In this document: positions 1 through 8,929 of the stretch, one piece after another
How the letters are laid out: each line of letters begins with the position of its first letter
How positions within the stretch are numbered: position 1 is the first letter of the stretch
The notes under the pieces: model-generated
Database searches by the model: none
What the model was told of the DNA's origin: nothing
The model's input: only the letters and a program-made list of their open reading frames with translations
Source: Bacillota bacterium
GTDB taxonomy: Bacteria > Bacillota > Clostridia > Lachnospirales > WQUN01
DNA: 28,408 nt
Direction of reading: 5' to 3'
NCBI GenBank assembly: GCA_009782085.1
Contig: WQUN01000070.1
Span: 1 to 28,408, forward strand
Translations under genes and position numbers: made by a program

Positions 1-3000
1 GCTCTCGCCTCGGAGGACCTGTTGATCGAAAATTCGGCTGTGTAGCCCGCGCAGCCGATGGTGACGACGTATTCGTCGGTGCTGCCGACCCGCGTCACGC
101 TCACGACAGTCACGTTGTTCGGGCCGGCCGTTGAGTAACCCGCCTCGGAGTTGTCTCTCACCTTCACGGCAAGCCCTGTCAGGTCGAGGCTCTCGTTAGG
201 CTGATACACGAGCTTGTTCGGAAGGTTCATGATCTCGATGACCAGAATATCCAGCGGTATCGGGTCGACGGAGAGCGTGATGCTCCTGACCGGGAGCCGC
301 CTCAGGCTGAGGGTCATGTCCTTTGTCCCGCCGAACAGCGCCTCGCCGAAGCGCGCGTCCGTGAAGTGATAGACTGTGGACACCCACTGGCCCGAACCGG
401 CGCAGCTGAGGTATTTCTGGTTCCCCTCGTTGCCCCTGTCGGCGCCGTTGGGGTAGTTGAACCAGTTGTTGGTGTTGGGCGCGATGTCATAATACTCGAT
501 CTTCATCCAGACTTCGCGCGCTCCCAGGAAGGACGGGCTAGTCACCAAGAAGTTGTGGGACATGCCGTTGTTGTTGCCGATGATGCACGTGGAGCCGTTC
601 TGATACTCGATCTGCCCCAAAGTGTTGGCGGGGTAGCCGTCGCTCCAGATCTTCACGCCCGGGAAGTAGTCGCCGGGAAGCGTCGCCGTACCCTGTGGGA
701 TCTCGTAGAACGGCATGTAGATGGTCCGCTGCTCCGCGCTGATCGTCACGTCAAAGGCCGCGGTGAAGCCCTGATAACTGACGATGACCGACCACAGCGC
801 GCCGTTTATCTGCTGTTTGCCGGCATAGGACACTGAACCCGCGCCGACGGTTTCGGTATAACCGTCGCCGTAGGCAACAGTCACGCCGATGCCGGTCAGG
901 TCGATGGCCTGACCCTCCAGGTAGGAGGTCTTAGCCGGCAAGGCGGTGACTTCGATACCGGTGACGGCCGGCCTGGTGATCAGGAATTCCGCGGGAGACG
1001 ACATGAAGCTGACAGTGACCAGCGCCTCGTTGTTCGGGTTGCCGGTCGGGGTTTCAGTTCCGAGCGTCAAGTCGCCCGCGGCGAGGGCCTCGGTGTGGCC
1101 GTCCGCGTATTCGGCGGTGGCTGCGATGCCCGCGAGGCTTACGGCTTCGCCGTGATAATAGGAGAGCTTGGCGGGCGGCGTGTCGATGTATATGCCCATC
1201 AGCGCCGGCCTGGTGATGGTGAAAACAGCAGTCTTTCCTCCGTAGCTGAATGTGACCGTATACCCGTACTGCACGTCCGTGTTCGGGACTTCGCCCACGA
1301 CGGCCAGCTCGGAAGCTCCGACCGATTTCCAGTCGCCGTTGCTGTAAACAACATTCGCTACGATTCCAGCAAGGCTTACCGGCTCGTTTTTGTAATATGT
1401 GAGCTTGTCCGGGTTCTTGGTGATCCAAAGGCCTTCCACGACCGGGTTCCTGGTGATCTGGAAGGTCGCCGTGGCTCCGCCGTAGCTGATCGTGACGGTG
1501 TAGTTGTTGGTGGTTCCGATGCGCGTCTCGCTCTCGACAGTGACGTCGCTCGCGCCGACCGCCGTGGAATCCCCGTTAGTCCAGCTTACCGCCGCGGCGA
1601 GGCCGGTCAGGTCGAGCGGGTCGGTCATCGCGTTGCCCGTGTAGGTGAGCTTCGACGGGTTCTTGGTGATCGTGAGGCTCGTTACCTCGAGCGCGGGCAT
1701 GTTATAGAAGGATATGTCGCTCACGTCGGCCGTCTTGTTTTGGTAGCTGATCGTGAGCCCGTAAGTCCCTCCGTAGGCTACTCTGACAACGCTCAGGTCG
1801 GCCGGGTCCACAAGTTCGTCGTAGTCGCCGTTGACCGGATCGATGTAGTGAGCCCACACGACGATGCCGCTCAGATCGATGTCCGCCATGGAAAAATAGT
1901 CCTCGCCGTACATATAGCTGGTCTTGAACGGATAGGCTGCCACGCGGATGCTATCCAGCACCGGCCCCTGCGGAGCGATGTAGTGGAAGTCGACCGTGGC
2001 CATTCGCCAGTCGTCGTACTTTGTCTCGTCGGCCACCAATATCAGATAGCGGCCGTTGGCGTGCGCCCCGTTCGGGAATTGCAGGCGGTACTCGCCGATG
2101 GTCTGGCCGGTCAGCAGGTAGTCGTCGTAGACAGTCGCGGGCGCGTTGGCGTTGTCGACGACCTCGGTCAGCCCCGGTATGGCGTTGAGGATCGCGTGGA
2201 TATCGACGCCGTGCGCGTTTTTGTTCGAGAAGTCGACGTTGGCGAGGACGCCGAGGCCGTCGGCGGAGTCGGCGGAATAGACGCTGTACTTGTTGATCCT
2301 GCCGCCGTCGTAGTCCCACTGCGTCCTGTACCAAATCTCGTCCACGTCGTACGCCTTGCCGAGGTCGAACACTATGAACATCGGCTGGAGGTACTCGGTC
2401 TGGTAGTAGGTGTATCTGGTCTGGCTGTCGAAAAGCGTGCCGACGGCGTGGTCCGCTCCGTTCGCGTTGGGGGTAGCGTAGAGCGCGCTGACCTCGCTTA
2501 TCGGAACGAACGGCGGGTCGGGTTTCGGCGGAACCACCCACGCGGCCGGGTCGTCCGGGTTCGGCGGGGTGGGGGCGTCAAAACTGGTCTGATCGGTCAG
2601 GATCAGGTCGCCCCAAAGGGCGGGGTTCCGTCCGTATCCGATGCCGTCCATATACTGCTGCCATCCGGTGCGCTCTATCCCGTCGTTGTCGTTGACCAAA
2701 AGCGAGAATCCGATATCCGTGTAGCCGGGCTCGAAGTTCGCGTAGACGGACGGGGGCAAAATGGACGACCACTTGAACGCCATCTCGTAGGTGGTCGTGT
2801 GGGTGGCGTCGTCGCGCTTTATCGCGCTCAGGAGGCCCTCGCCGGGGGACGCGCCCACGACGCTGTTGGCCTCCGCGTAGGAGGTCTGCCCGGGGCTTCC
2901 GGTGCTCATGGCGAAGCCGAAGAACTCAAAGCCTGTGGTGGAGGCGCTGTCGGCGCTGCGGTACGGGTCGATGCAAAGCTGCACGCCGTCTCCCATCCAC

Positions 3001-6000
3001 CAGGTGGCGGGGCTGTTGGTGTTGTTCTGCACGTCGTCCGTGACAGTCACGTTCACGTAAAGATACTCGCTGTCCCACTTTGTTTTGCCGACAAAGCTGA
3101 GATCGTCGGGGCCCTGCCAGGTCCTGCCGGTGATATGGCGGTAGGTGTCCTGGGTGTTCGCGGCGAACGTCATCGCCCCGTCCCATTCCCCGGCGGTCTC
3201 AACGCCGTCTATGAATATCTGGTGTTCGGTCTTCACCGCGGTGAGCGCGCTGAGGCTTCTGGTTATTTTCTTGACTATCGCGTTGGCGCCGGCGCCGGCC
3301 GTGATCGTGAAGTTAAAGTCCCTCTTGAAGTCGCCGGAGAGCCACGGAGCGGGAACCAATATGATCTGGGAGCTCTGCGGCGGTATCTCGTCGAACAGGT
3401 ACGTCCCGCTGGACTGCACCGGGCTGCTGACCCTGAACTGGCCCGCCGGGATTGTGGCGGCGTTGTAGTTGTTGTTGAGCCTGACGGCCACGTCCCAGCC
3501 GTCACCTGTGGCCTTGGCCACGGGGTAGACCTCCACCCCGAAGGCGTCCACAGTGCTTGTCGAAATGTTGACGGTGGCGTAGGTGTCACCGGCGAGGGAT
3601 TTGGCCACCACTACGATCGTCCCGACCTGGGCCGTGTAGTCGCCGCCGACCTGGATGGTGATAGTATCCTGGGCGCCGGGGCCGAAGGTGTTACCGCTCA
3701 CGGTGCTCCAGCCCAGGGGCATCTGCACGTAATAGCTGCCGCTGTAATTCACGGCGTCGCCGGAGCGGTTGATCTTGAAGCTGACCCGCTCGCCCGGGGT
3801 CACGTAGACCACGTTCTGGGCGGAGGTGAAGGTCGCGTCGCCCGCCGTCGGGATGGTCGTGAAATGGCCCTTCAGGATGATCGGGAGCTCGCCGACGGTG
3901 ATGTTGACGGAGCCGTTGTATATGGCGTACGGCACGACGTTGCCGTAGGGGTCGATGACCTGGAAGTTGTTGGTGCCGACGTTGATGTTGCAGCTCTGTT
4001 CGCCGACCTTCGACCACACGACGTAGATGTCGTCTGTGTCGAGGGTTGCGGCGTCCATGGCGACCGGCCCGTTTAGCGGCGGGGGAGCGCCCAGGAACTC
4101 CGTGATGTTGAGGTTGTTCCTGCCGCTTACGTTCGTCCACTTGCCGCCCGGTATCCTGCCGTTGATAAGGTTGGCCAGGTTGTTCAGGGCCACGAACGAG
4201 GGCTTCGGCGCGCCGGTAATGTCCACGAAGCCGAAGTTCTGCTCGTGCTCCGCCGGGTTGGTGCCGTCGTTGCGGAAATCGTAGTAATGCGTCATGGCGG
4301 TCGAGCCGCTCTTGTTGTAGTTATAGGCCAGCTCCGTATAGAGCTGAGCGATGTAGGCCGCCTGCTGGGCTTCCGTTTCCCCGCCGGGCACCTTCGTCGA
4401 CCAGCCTATCTCCGTGATCCACATCTCCGGATAGGGCTTGCCCATGACCGACGCGTACTGGTAGTTGGATATCTCCACTATGGCGTCCTTAAGAGCCTGG
4501 GCGTAGGGGGTGACGGAGGCCCTGTCCGGATAGTGGTACGAAACGGCCTCCATGTACCTCCAGCCTTCCTGGCCGGCAGGGCCGTACGCCGCCACGCGCT
4601 TGATGAACGCGTCGTCGTACCCGACCACGCCGCCGGCCACGACTGTGGCGTTGGGGTTGCCCCTCTTGACGCCCAAGTAGGCGGCTTTCAGCAGGCCGTA
4701 ATACGAGTCTGACCGGCCGTTGCCGAAGGAGCCGTTGAACTCGTTCCAGACCTCGAAGGTGTCGCAGATGCCCTTGAAGGCCCGGGCCATCGCCTCGGCG
4801 TAGTTGCCGTAGGCCGTAAGCCACGCCGGGTCGTCGTACAGGCTGCCGCCGTAGAGGTCGTTGCCGTAGCACAGGATCAGCATCGGCCTGATGCCCGCGT
4901 CGTGGAGGCTCTTGACGTAGTTGCCGGTGTCGATGTTGTAGACGCCCTTGGTCCTCTCGACGCTGCCCCAATAATACTCGTCGCGGATGCTGGTCACGCC
5001 GGCCTGCTTGTAGAGCGGCAAGGTGTAGTCCAGGCCGGACTGGCCCTGGCCCCAGTGGGCGCAGGCGCCCCATCCGTTAAAGGTGAACGGCTTGTTGGTC
5101 AGGTCTGTGATGATGCCGAAGCGGTATCTCTCCGTGATGTTTATCGAACCGCCGGCGTTGCGCAGGTTGACGTTGAGGAAGTAAGAGCCCTTCGGCAGGT
5201 TATAGCCGAGGCTCAGCGGGTAGTTCACAACCGCCTTGGGCGCCGCGCTGACGATCTCGGCCAGGGCGTAGATGCTCGCGCCGTTCGGGTTCACGACGTC
5301 GATGCTCATCGTAAGGGTCTGGGCCGCGGAGGTCTGGTTCGTTATCTTGAGGCCGAATTTGACCTCGTCGGTGTCGAAGAACACGCTGGCGGGCTTGGCC
5401 GCCGCGGCTTCGAGCACGACCGTCTCGATCTTTCTGACCGATATGCTCTTTACGATAACGCCGCCCCTGGCTTCGAACCTCATGTCGGCCCCGCCGTTTT
5501 CGCGGTTCGACATGGCCATGTTGTCAAAGACGAAGGTCTTCGTCGCCCACTGGTTGGTGCCCTTCAAGGCGACCCCGTCCGGGTACGTCCAGGGCGTGTC
5601 CACGCTGTCGTAGGCGAAGCCCCACGAGCCGGACGGCCCGTCCCAGTATTCCACGGTGATCTCGGCCTTGTTCTTGCCGCCGTGGAGATAGTCGTCGTCG
5701 ATGTCCAGGTATATGTATATGTCGTTTTTCCCGGCCGGGTTGATCTGATAGCCCCATTGCGCCGGGCTTCCGGCCGAGGCGTAGACGCCGCCGTCGCCGT
5801 AGTCGCCCGTCCACCAGCGGATGCCGCTGGCGTCGACGGTGTTGTTGCCCCAGGCCACATAAACCGCGTCCCCGAACGTGCCGCCGCCGTTTACGACCGA
5901 GACCTCGTGGAACGAGACGTCGGCGTAGTTGGTGGCGATACGGAACGAGTAGCCGGCGTTGATCGTGACATTGTTGAAATCGGTGTTCCTGACTATGACA

Positions 6001-7976
6001 GGCTCGGTCTTCCATACGCCGGTGTAGCCGAGGTTGTACCAGTTCGTCCACTGGTCCGCGCCGTCGGCGGTCCTGTACCATATCTGCCATCTGCCCTGTT
6101 TGTTGGCGTCGGCCGGGTTCCCGTCATAGTAGGTGACGTTGATGGTCATGGTGGACATTGTGGAGAAGCCCTTGGCGATCCTGCCCCACAGGTAGTTCCA
6201 GCCGTCGTTGCCCGGGTTCCTGGCGGGCACGGTGTACGCGCCCTGGCCGGCCACGGTCCCGAAGGTCCCCGCCGGGGCGCCCTCGCCGCCGCCTTCCCAC
6301 ACTAAGTTCTGGGAGGCGGTCTCCTGGGCGCTCGGGCCGAAGGTGACATAGCAGCTTCCCGTGACGGGCGCGGTGACCTCTCCGTCATAGAGCGTCACCT
6401 TGCTGAAAGCCATGCCGTTCTTCTTGACGATGATCCAGAAGTCGTGGCCGCCGCCGGACATGGCGCCGAAGTTGACGCCGGTGAGGGTGATGTAAGCCTT
6501 TTTCCACCCGCCCGCGCCCTGGATGGCCGTGGCCGGCGAGTATGTGCCGTTGTTGTAGCAGATTTCAAACGCTCCGCCGGTCATCTGGGGGTCGTCGTAA
6601 TACTCGACGACGGCCGTGACCGTCTTGCCGGCGTTGCTTGCGAACTCCGTGCCGGCCTTGAAGCGGAGCTGCCCGACCCATCCGCCGTCGCCGACCGACG
6701 AGGTCACGACCCACGCGGGAGTGCCGTTCACGTCCCGCAGGCCGCCGGGGACTTCGCCGCCGTCGTTCGCGGCGGTGAAGGTCATGCCGTCTTCCAGTAT
6801 CGGGTCGGTGAAGGTCACGCTGACCGGATCCGGACTGACGGTCGGCCCGGCGGGCTCTTCCGGCGGCGCGGGCTTGTTATACGCGAAGAACTCGATCTTC
6901 TGGAAGGTCACGCCCGTGCCGACGGTGGCGCGCACCGTCAGGCGAAGATCCCTTCCGTTGTTCAGCCCGCCTTTGACCACGCTGGCCGGAAGCGATAAGT
7001 AAGCCGTTTTCCACTTGTCGGTCCCCTGAAGCGTGACCATGGCCGACTGGCCGTCGTTGCTGCCGTCGGAGGCGTACCACACGTTGAACTGGGAGCCCTT
7101 GGAGCTGGCCGCGTCGTAATATGTGACCGCCAGCGTCATCGTCTGGGCGGGCAATACGCGGAACGCCTGGTCAAGTTTGAACCACATGTATCTCCAGCCG
7201 GACGCGCCGTCCTGGGTGGTGTAGGCGTTTCTGCCGGCCACCGTCCCGAAGGAGCCGATGTTCTGGTCGATGTCGTCGCCTATGCCGTTAAGGGTCATTT
7301 TATCCGCGAGGCCGTCGGTCGCGCTGGTGCCGACCGTATAGCTCGCGTATCTCGGGATCGTGTCCGGAGCCGCGGGGGTAATGCCGGTGTTGCTGCCGGG
7401 GGACACGACGATCCTGCTGATTGCGAGGCCCGCGGCCTTATCGGTAACGCGGAAGTCGTTGCCGCCGTTGACGCCGCCGGCCCTCATGCTCGCGACCACG
7501 AGATTGGCCGTTTTCCATGCGCCTGTACCGGTCGCCTGAACGGGATCCCAGTGATCCCCGCCGCCGCTGTCCTTGTACCATATTTCGAACAGCTTGCCGG
7601 AAAGCGCAGGATCGTCATAGTAGTCCACGGAAACGGTCAGCGTCCCCGCCGGCAGACTGTCGGTCTTGCAGTAAAGATAGCCCCAGTCGCCGGTCGACGT
7701 CCCGGCGGGAAACTGCATGGCCCACCTGTCCGTCGCGTACTGGAGGGTCGCCTGCTTCCCCTCGGTCGAGGCGTCTACGGCGAGCCCGGAAACCGCCGCC
7801 GTTAACGAGTCGCCGAAGACCTGGTACTGGCTGCCCGCCGGCAGGTCCCCGATCTCGGTCGCCGCCGCGCTCTTGAGGCCAAGCCCCAGGCCGACAAGCG
7901 TCGATAAAACCAGCGCCAGGCTCAGCAAAAACGCGACAGGCTTTTTGACCTGTCCCAATAGTCTTTTAAATGCCAT
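1..7976 (-). CDS. Giant secreted multimodular glycoside hydrolase, clan GH-A (GH39-like), C-terminus cut by window edge
   Basis: The frame is open for 2658 codons from ATG 7976 (AAGGAG at 7985-7990, 8 nt away) to the left edge, so the stop lies outside. Residues 1-37 form a signal peptide (KR-rich start, Leu/Val core, SAAA). Five related beta-sandwich modules follow at about 40-196, 200-366, 369-536, 536-695 and 698-858; they share a VxYYD strand and a W-K-T/K-A strand and look like carbohydrate-binding modules I cannot name. A short Ig-like domain (859-954) precedes a TIM barrel (957-1280) with WNEF (acid/base E1079) and ITEIGW (nucleophile E1189), the clan GH-A pattern; the 110-residue spacing fits GH39-like enzymes. 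Then come Ig-like domains (1283-1576), a CBM9 (1585-1797, ending VNDNDG...GW...NPALWGDL), a discoidin-like domain (1826-1995), Big_3-type Ig repeats (about 2005-2414), a sixth sandwich module (2417-2572) and another Big_3. It should cut plant or microbial polysaccharide outside the cell; substrate and cell anchoring are unknown. Other GH-A families remain possible. Confidence 0.9.
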   Translation of the reverse strand, partial: MAFKRLLGQVKKPVAFLLSLALVLSTLVGLGLGLKSAAATEIGDLPAGSQYQVFGDSLTAAVSGLAVDASTEGKQATLQYATDRWAMQFPAGTSTGDWGYLYCKTDSLPAGTLTVSVDYYDDPALSGKLFEIWYKDSGGGDHWDPVQATGTGAWKTANLVVASMRAGGVNGGNDFRVTDKAAGLAISRIVVSPGSNTGITPAAPDTIPRYASYTVGTSATDGLADKMTLNGIGDDIDQNIGSFGTVAGRNAYTTQDGASGWRYMWFKLDQAFRVLPAQTMTLAVTYYDAASSKGSQFNVWYASDGSNDGQSAMVTLQGTDKWKTAYLSLPASVVKGGLNNGRDLRLTVRATVGTGVTFQKIEFFAYNKPAPPEEPAGPTVSPDPVSVTFTDPILEDGMTFTAANDGGEVPGGLRDVNGTPAWVVTSSVGDGGWVGQLRFKAGTEFASNAGKTVTAVVEYYDDPQMTGGAFEICYNNGTYSPATAIQGAGGWKKAYITLTGVNFGAMSGGGHDFWIIVKKNGMAFSKVTLYDGEVTAPVTGSCYVTFGPSAQETASQNLVWEGGGEGAPAGTFGTVAGQGAYTVPARNPGNDGWNYLWGRIAKGFSTMSTMTINVTYYDGNPADANKQGRWQIWYRTADGADQWTNWYNLGYTGVWKTEPVIVRNTDFNNVTINAGYSFRIATNYADVSFHEVSVVNGGGTFGDAVYVAWGNNTVDASGIRWWTGDYGDGGVYASAGSPAQWGYQINPAGKNDIYIYLDIDDDYLHGGKNKAEITVEYWDGPSGSWGFAYDSVDTPWTYPDGVALKGTNQWATKTFVFDNMAMSNRENGGADMRFEARGGVIVKSISVRKIETVVLEAAAAKPASVFFDTDEVKFGLKITNQTSAAQTLTMSIDVVNPNGASIYALAEIVSAAPKAVVNYPLSLGYNLPKGSYFLNVNLRNAGGSINITERYRFGIITDLTNKPFTFNGWGACAHWGQGQSGLDYTLPLYKQAGVTSIRDEYYWGSVERTKGVYNIDTGNYVKSLHDAGIRPMLILCYGNDLYGGSLYDDPAWLTAYGNYAEAMARAFKGICDTFEVWNEFNGSFGNGRSDSYYGLLKAAYLGVKRGNPNATVVAGGVVGYDDAFIKRVAAYGPAGQEGWRYMEAVSYHYPDRASVTPYAQALKDAIVEISNYQYASVMGKPYPEMWITEIGWSTKVPGGETEAQQAAYIAQLYTELAYNYNKSGSTAMTHYYDFRNDGTNPAEHEQNFGFVDITGAPKPSFVALNNLANLINGRIPGGKWTNVSGRNNLNITEFLGAPPPLNGPVAMDAATLDTDDIYVVWSKVGEQSCNINVGTNNFQVIDPYGNVVPYAIYNGSVNITVGELPIILKGHFTTIPTAGDATFTSAQNVVYVTPGERVSFKINRSGDAVNYSGSYYVQMPLGWSTVSGNTFGPGAQDTITIQVGGDYTAQVGTIVVVAKSLAGDTYATVNISTSTVDAFGVEVYPVAKATGDGWDVAVRLNNNYNAATIPAGQFRVSSPVQSSGTYLFDEIPPQSSQIILVPAPWLSGDFKRDFNFTITAGAGANAIVKKITRSLSALTAVKTEHQIFIDGVETAGEWDGAMTFAANTQDTYRHITGRTWQGPDDLSFVGKTKWDSEYLYVNVTVTDDVQNNTNSPATWWMGDGVQLCIDPYRSADSASTTGFEFFGFAMSTGSPGQTSYAEANSVVGASPGEGLLSAIKRDDATHTTTYEMAFKWSSILPPSVYANFEPGYTDIGFSLLVNDNDGIERTGWQQYMDGIGYGRNPALWGDLILTDQTSFDAPTPPNPDDPAAWVVPPKPDPPFVPISEVSALYATPNANGADHAVGTLFDSQTRYTYYQTEYLQPMFIVFDLGKAYDVDEIWYRTQWDYDGGRINKYSVYSADSADGLGVLANVDFSNKNAHGVDIHAILNAIPGLTEVVDNANAPATVYDDYLLTGQTIGEYRLQFPNGAHANGRYLILVADETKYDDWRMATVDFHYIAPQGPVLDSIRVAAYPFKTSYMYGEDYFSMADIDLSGIVVWAHYIDPVNGDYDELVDPADLSVVRVAYGGTYGLTISYQNKTADVSDISFYNMPALEVTSLTITKNPSKLTYTGNAMTDPLDLTGLAAAVSWTNGDSTAVGASDVTVESETRIGTTNNYTVTISYGGATATFQITRNPVVEGLWITKNPDKLTYYKNEPVSLAGIVANVVYSNGDWKSVGASELAVVGEVPNTDVQYGYTVTFSYGGKTAVFTITRPALMGIYIDTPPAKLSYYHGEAVSLAGIAATAEYADGHTEALAAGDLTLGTETPTGNPNNEALVTVSFMSSPAEFLITRPAVTGIEVTALPAKTSYLEGQAIDLTGIGVTVAYGDGYTETVGAGSVSYAGKQQINGALWSVIVSYQGFTAAFDVTISAEQRTIYMPFYEIPQGTATLPGDYFPGVKIWSDGYPANTLGQIEYQNGSTCIIGNNNGMSHNFLVTSPSFLGAREVWMKIEYYDIAPNTNNWFNYPNGADRGNEGNQKYLSCAGSGQWVSTVYHFTDARFGEALFGGTKDMTLSLRRLPVRSITLSVDPIPLDILVIEIMNLPNKLVYQPNESLDLTGLAVKVRDNSEAGYSTAGPNNVTVVSVTRVGSTDEYVVTIGCAGYTAEFSINRSSEAR

Positions 7977-8233
7977 CGAAACATCTCCTTTGCATGTAAT
8001 AACCGCGTGAAACCGGTACCGCCTTAATACCAAACGAAACGACTATACCGCGCATCCATCCTTTCCTCCCCGGAATATCCCCGCGCAGGTATGAAACATC
8101 GGGGGACAGGGTATTTTTTCCCCTTCCACGCGTCAGTCTGTGTCCGCTCCTCCTCCTTCCCCGGCATTTTTTTACGAAAATAGCCGCAACGCCATGGATT
8201 TTTTTGTGCTAATCAGATAGGACAAACAAATAA
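7977..8233 (-). promoter_or_regulatory. Long 5' leader of the giant glycoside hydrolase gene
   Basis: About 250 nt separate the predicted transcription start (near 8227) from ATG 7976. Read on the minus strand the leader holds purine-rich GGAGG tracts, a G/C-rich stretch around 8065-8165, a possible short ORF (8024-8059) and the gene's own AAGGAG. I recognise no known riboswitch family in it. A long leader like this suggests control by RNA structure or leader translation, but that is inference. Confidence 0.4.
8024..8059 (-). CDS. Possible 11-residue leader peptide (uORF)
   Basis: On the minus strand ATG 8059 opens 11 codons (MDARYSRFVWY) and a TAA stop at 8024-8026. It is preceded by GGGGAGGAAAG (8061-8071), with GGAGG 5 nt from the ATG, a Shine-Dalgarno as good as that of the main gene. 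It lies inside the leader of the giant hydrolase, ending 47 nt before that gene's ATG. The peptide is rich in Arg and aromatic residues. It could be translated as a regulatory leader or could be chance; no homology can be judged at this length. Confidence 0.3.
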   Translation of the reverse strand: MDARYSRFVWY

Positions 8234-8262
8234 ATTTTACCACTGAACTCGTCATAAATCAA
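8234..8262 (-). promoter_or_regulatory. Probable sigma-A type promoter of the giant glycoside hydrolase gene
   Basis: Read on the minus strand the sequence is TTGATT (8257-8262), a 17-nt spacer, then TAAAAT (8234-8239). Two hexamer mismatches to the -35 and one to the -10 with ideal spacing make this the best promoter-like match in the AT-rich strip upstream of the hydrolase. The start of transcription would be near 8227. Confidence 0.5.
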
Positions 8263-8269
8263 TACGGTA

Positions 8270-8310
8270 TGTAAATTTGTCAAATTTGTCAATTTTAAGT
8301 CAATTTTACA
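8270..8310. promoter_or_regulatory. AT-rich phased short repeats just upstream of the hydrolase promoter
   Basis: On the plus strand AATTTGTC occurs at 8274-8281 and 8283-8290, followed by the variants AATTTTAAGTC (8291-8301) and AATTTTA. The block is bounded by TGTAAA (8270-8275) and its inverse TTTACA (8305-8310). It begins 8 bp upstream of the -35 box. Closely spaced iterons with inverted ends in this position are typical of a regulator binding site; the regulator is unknown. Confidence 0.35.
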
Positions 8311-8358
8311 CAACAACGCATGGAGGCAAGTTACCGATCAACAGGAAGGAAAATGATT

Positions 8359-8433
8359 GTAGACAGGGCGGGGGTTTGCCCCCGCAGCGCCATGAGGGAG
8401 TTTCCGGCGCTGGCAACCCCCCGCCCTGCCACA
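8359..8433. repeat. GC-rich cloverleaf-like palindromic repeat
   Basis: The outer arms CAGGGCGGGG (8364-8373) and CCCCGCCCTG (8419-8428) are exact complements. Inside lie a small hairpin, GCGGGGG-TTT-CCCCCGC-like, and a second pair AGCGCC/GGCGCT. It resembles other GGGCGGG...CCCGCCC units in this intergenic region (8760-8876, 9433-9511). It has no coding potential beyond chance. Confidence 0.6.
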
Positions 8434-8500
8434 ACGCAAAACAACAAGTCCCATGTATTATCCTGAGTTCAGCAGACTTCTTCGAAAAATGATTTCCCGC

Positions 8501-8561
8501 TGTCAGCTGAGCGTAGCGAAGGGTCTTAAAATCAAGATTCTTCGCTTCGCTCAGAATGACA
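8501..8561. repeat. Dispersed palindrome, TGTCATTCTGAGCGAAGCGAAG family (short form)
   Basis: The left arm at 8501-8527 (TGTCAGCTGAGCGTAGCGAA then GGGTCTT) and right arm at 8534-8561 (AAGATTCTTCGCTTCGCTCA then GAATGACA) are near-perfect complements around a 6-nt loop. The same arms recur at 14740-14827 with a longer centre, and half-copies occur at 8930, 9000 and 9069. Repeats of this kind are scattered through many bacterial genomes, and their mobilising enzyme is not visible here. Confidence 0.75.
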
Positions 8562-8601
8562 ATGTATACGGCGCATAAGCCACGGTGAACGAAAATCCGC
8601 A

Positions 8602-8657
8602 GGGAACGGTCTTGACCGTTCCACGCTATCAAGCTCGGAACGGTCAAGACCGTTCCC
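8602..8657. repeat. Pair of tandem self-complementary repeats (GGAACGGTC-TT-GACCGTTCC)
   Basis: The unit at 8602-8622 is itself a 9-bp inverted repeat around TT, and its reverse complement stands at 8637-8657, 14 nt downstream. The two units can therefore pair with themselves or with each other. The outer motif GTAGGGAACG/CGTTCCCTAC is partly echoed near 14621 (GTAGGGAACGATC). No gene is present. Confidence 0.65.
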
Positions 8658-8759
8658 TACAAAATCATGGTAATGACAAACGCCAATTTCCGAAAAAGCC
8701 TAGTGAAGGATATGAGATTCCAGGTCAGTTCAATTTATGGAGAAATACACAAACCACAT

Positions 8760-8876
8760 GTAGGGCAGGGGCTCTGCTCCTGCCGTTTTTGATCTGTTTC
8801 TGGTTTACGGCGGGAGCAGAGCCCCCGCCCTACAATTATTTGTGGTTTACGGCGGGAGCAGAGCCCCCGCCCTACA
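8760..8876. repeat. Inverted repeat with duplicated right arm (GTAGGGC...GCCCTAC)
   Basis: The left arm starting GTAGGGCAGGGGCTCTGC (8760-8786) is complementary to the right arm ending GAGCCCCCGCCCTAC (8807-8833). The right arm with flank is then repeated: the 33 bp at 8802-8834 recur exactly at 8844-8876. This indicates local duplication of half an element. Confidence 0.7.
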
Positions 8877-8929
8877 GTTATTTACCGCTGTAATAGGCAA
8901 ATTCACGGAATTTGGACTGACATGTATGA

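Noticed and set aside
1095..4076. 993-codon open frame on the plus strand, and similar long plus-strand frames at 366-836, 4245-4712, 4902-6305 and 6444-6998
   Set aside because: They share codon register with the minus-strand hydrolase and translate to Val/Arg/Asp-rich, domain-free sequence with poor starts. The minus strand gives recognisable domains, so these are mirrors of GC-rich codon use.
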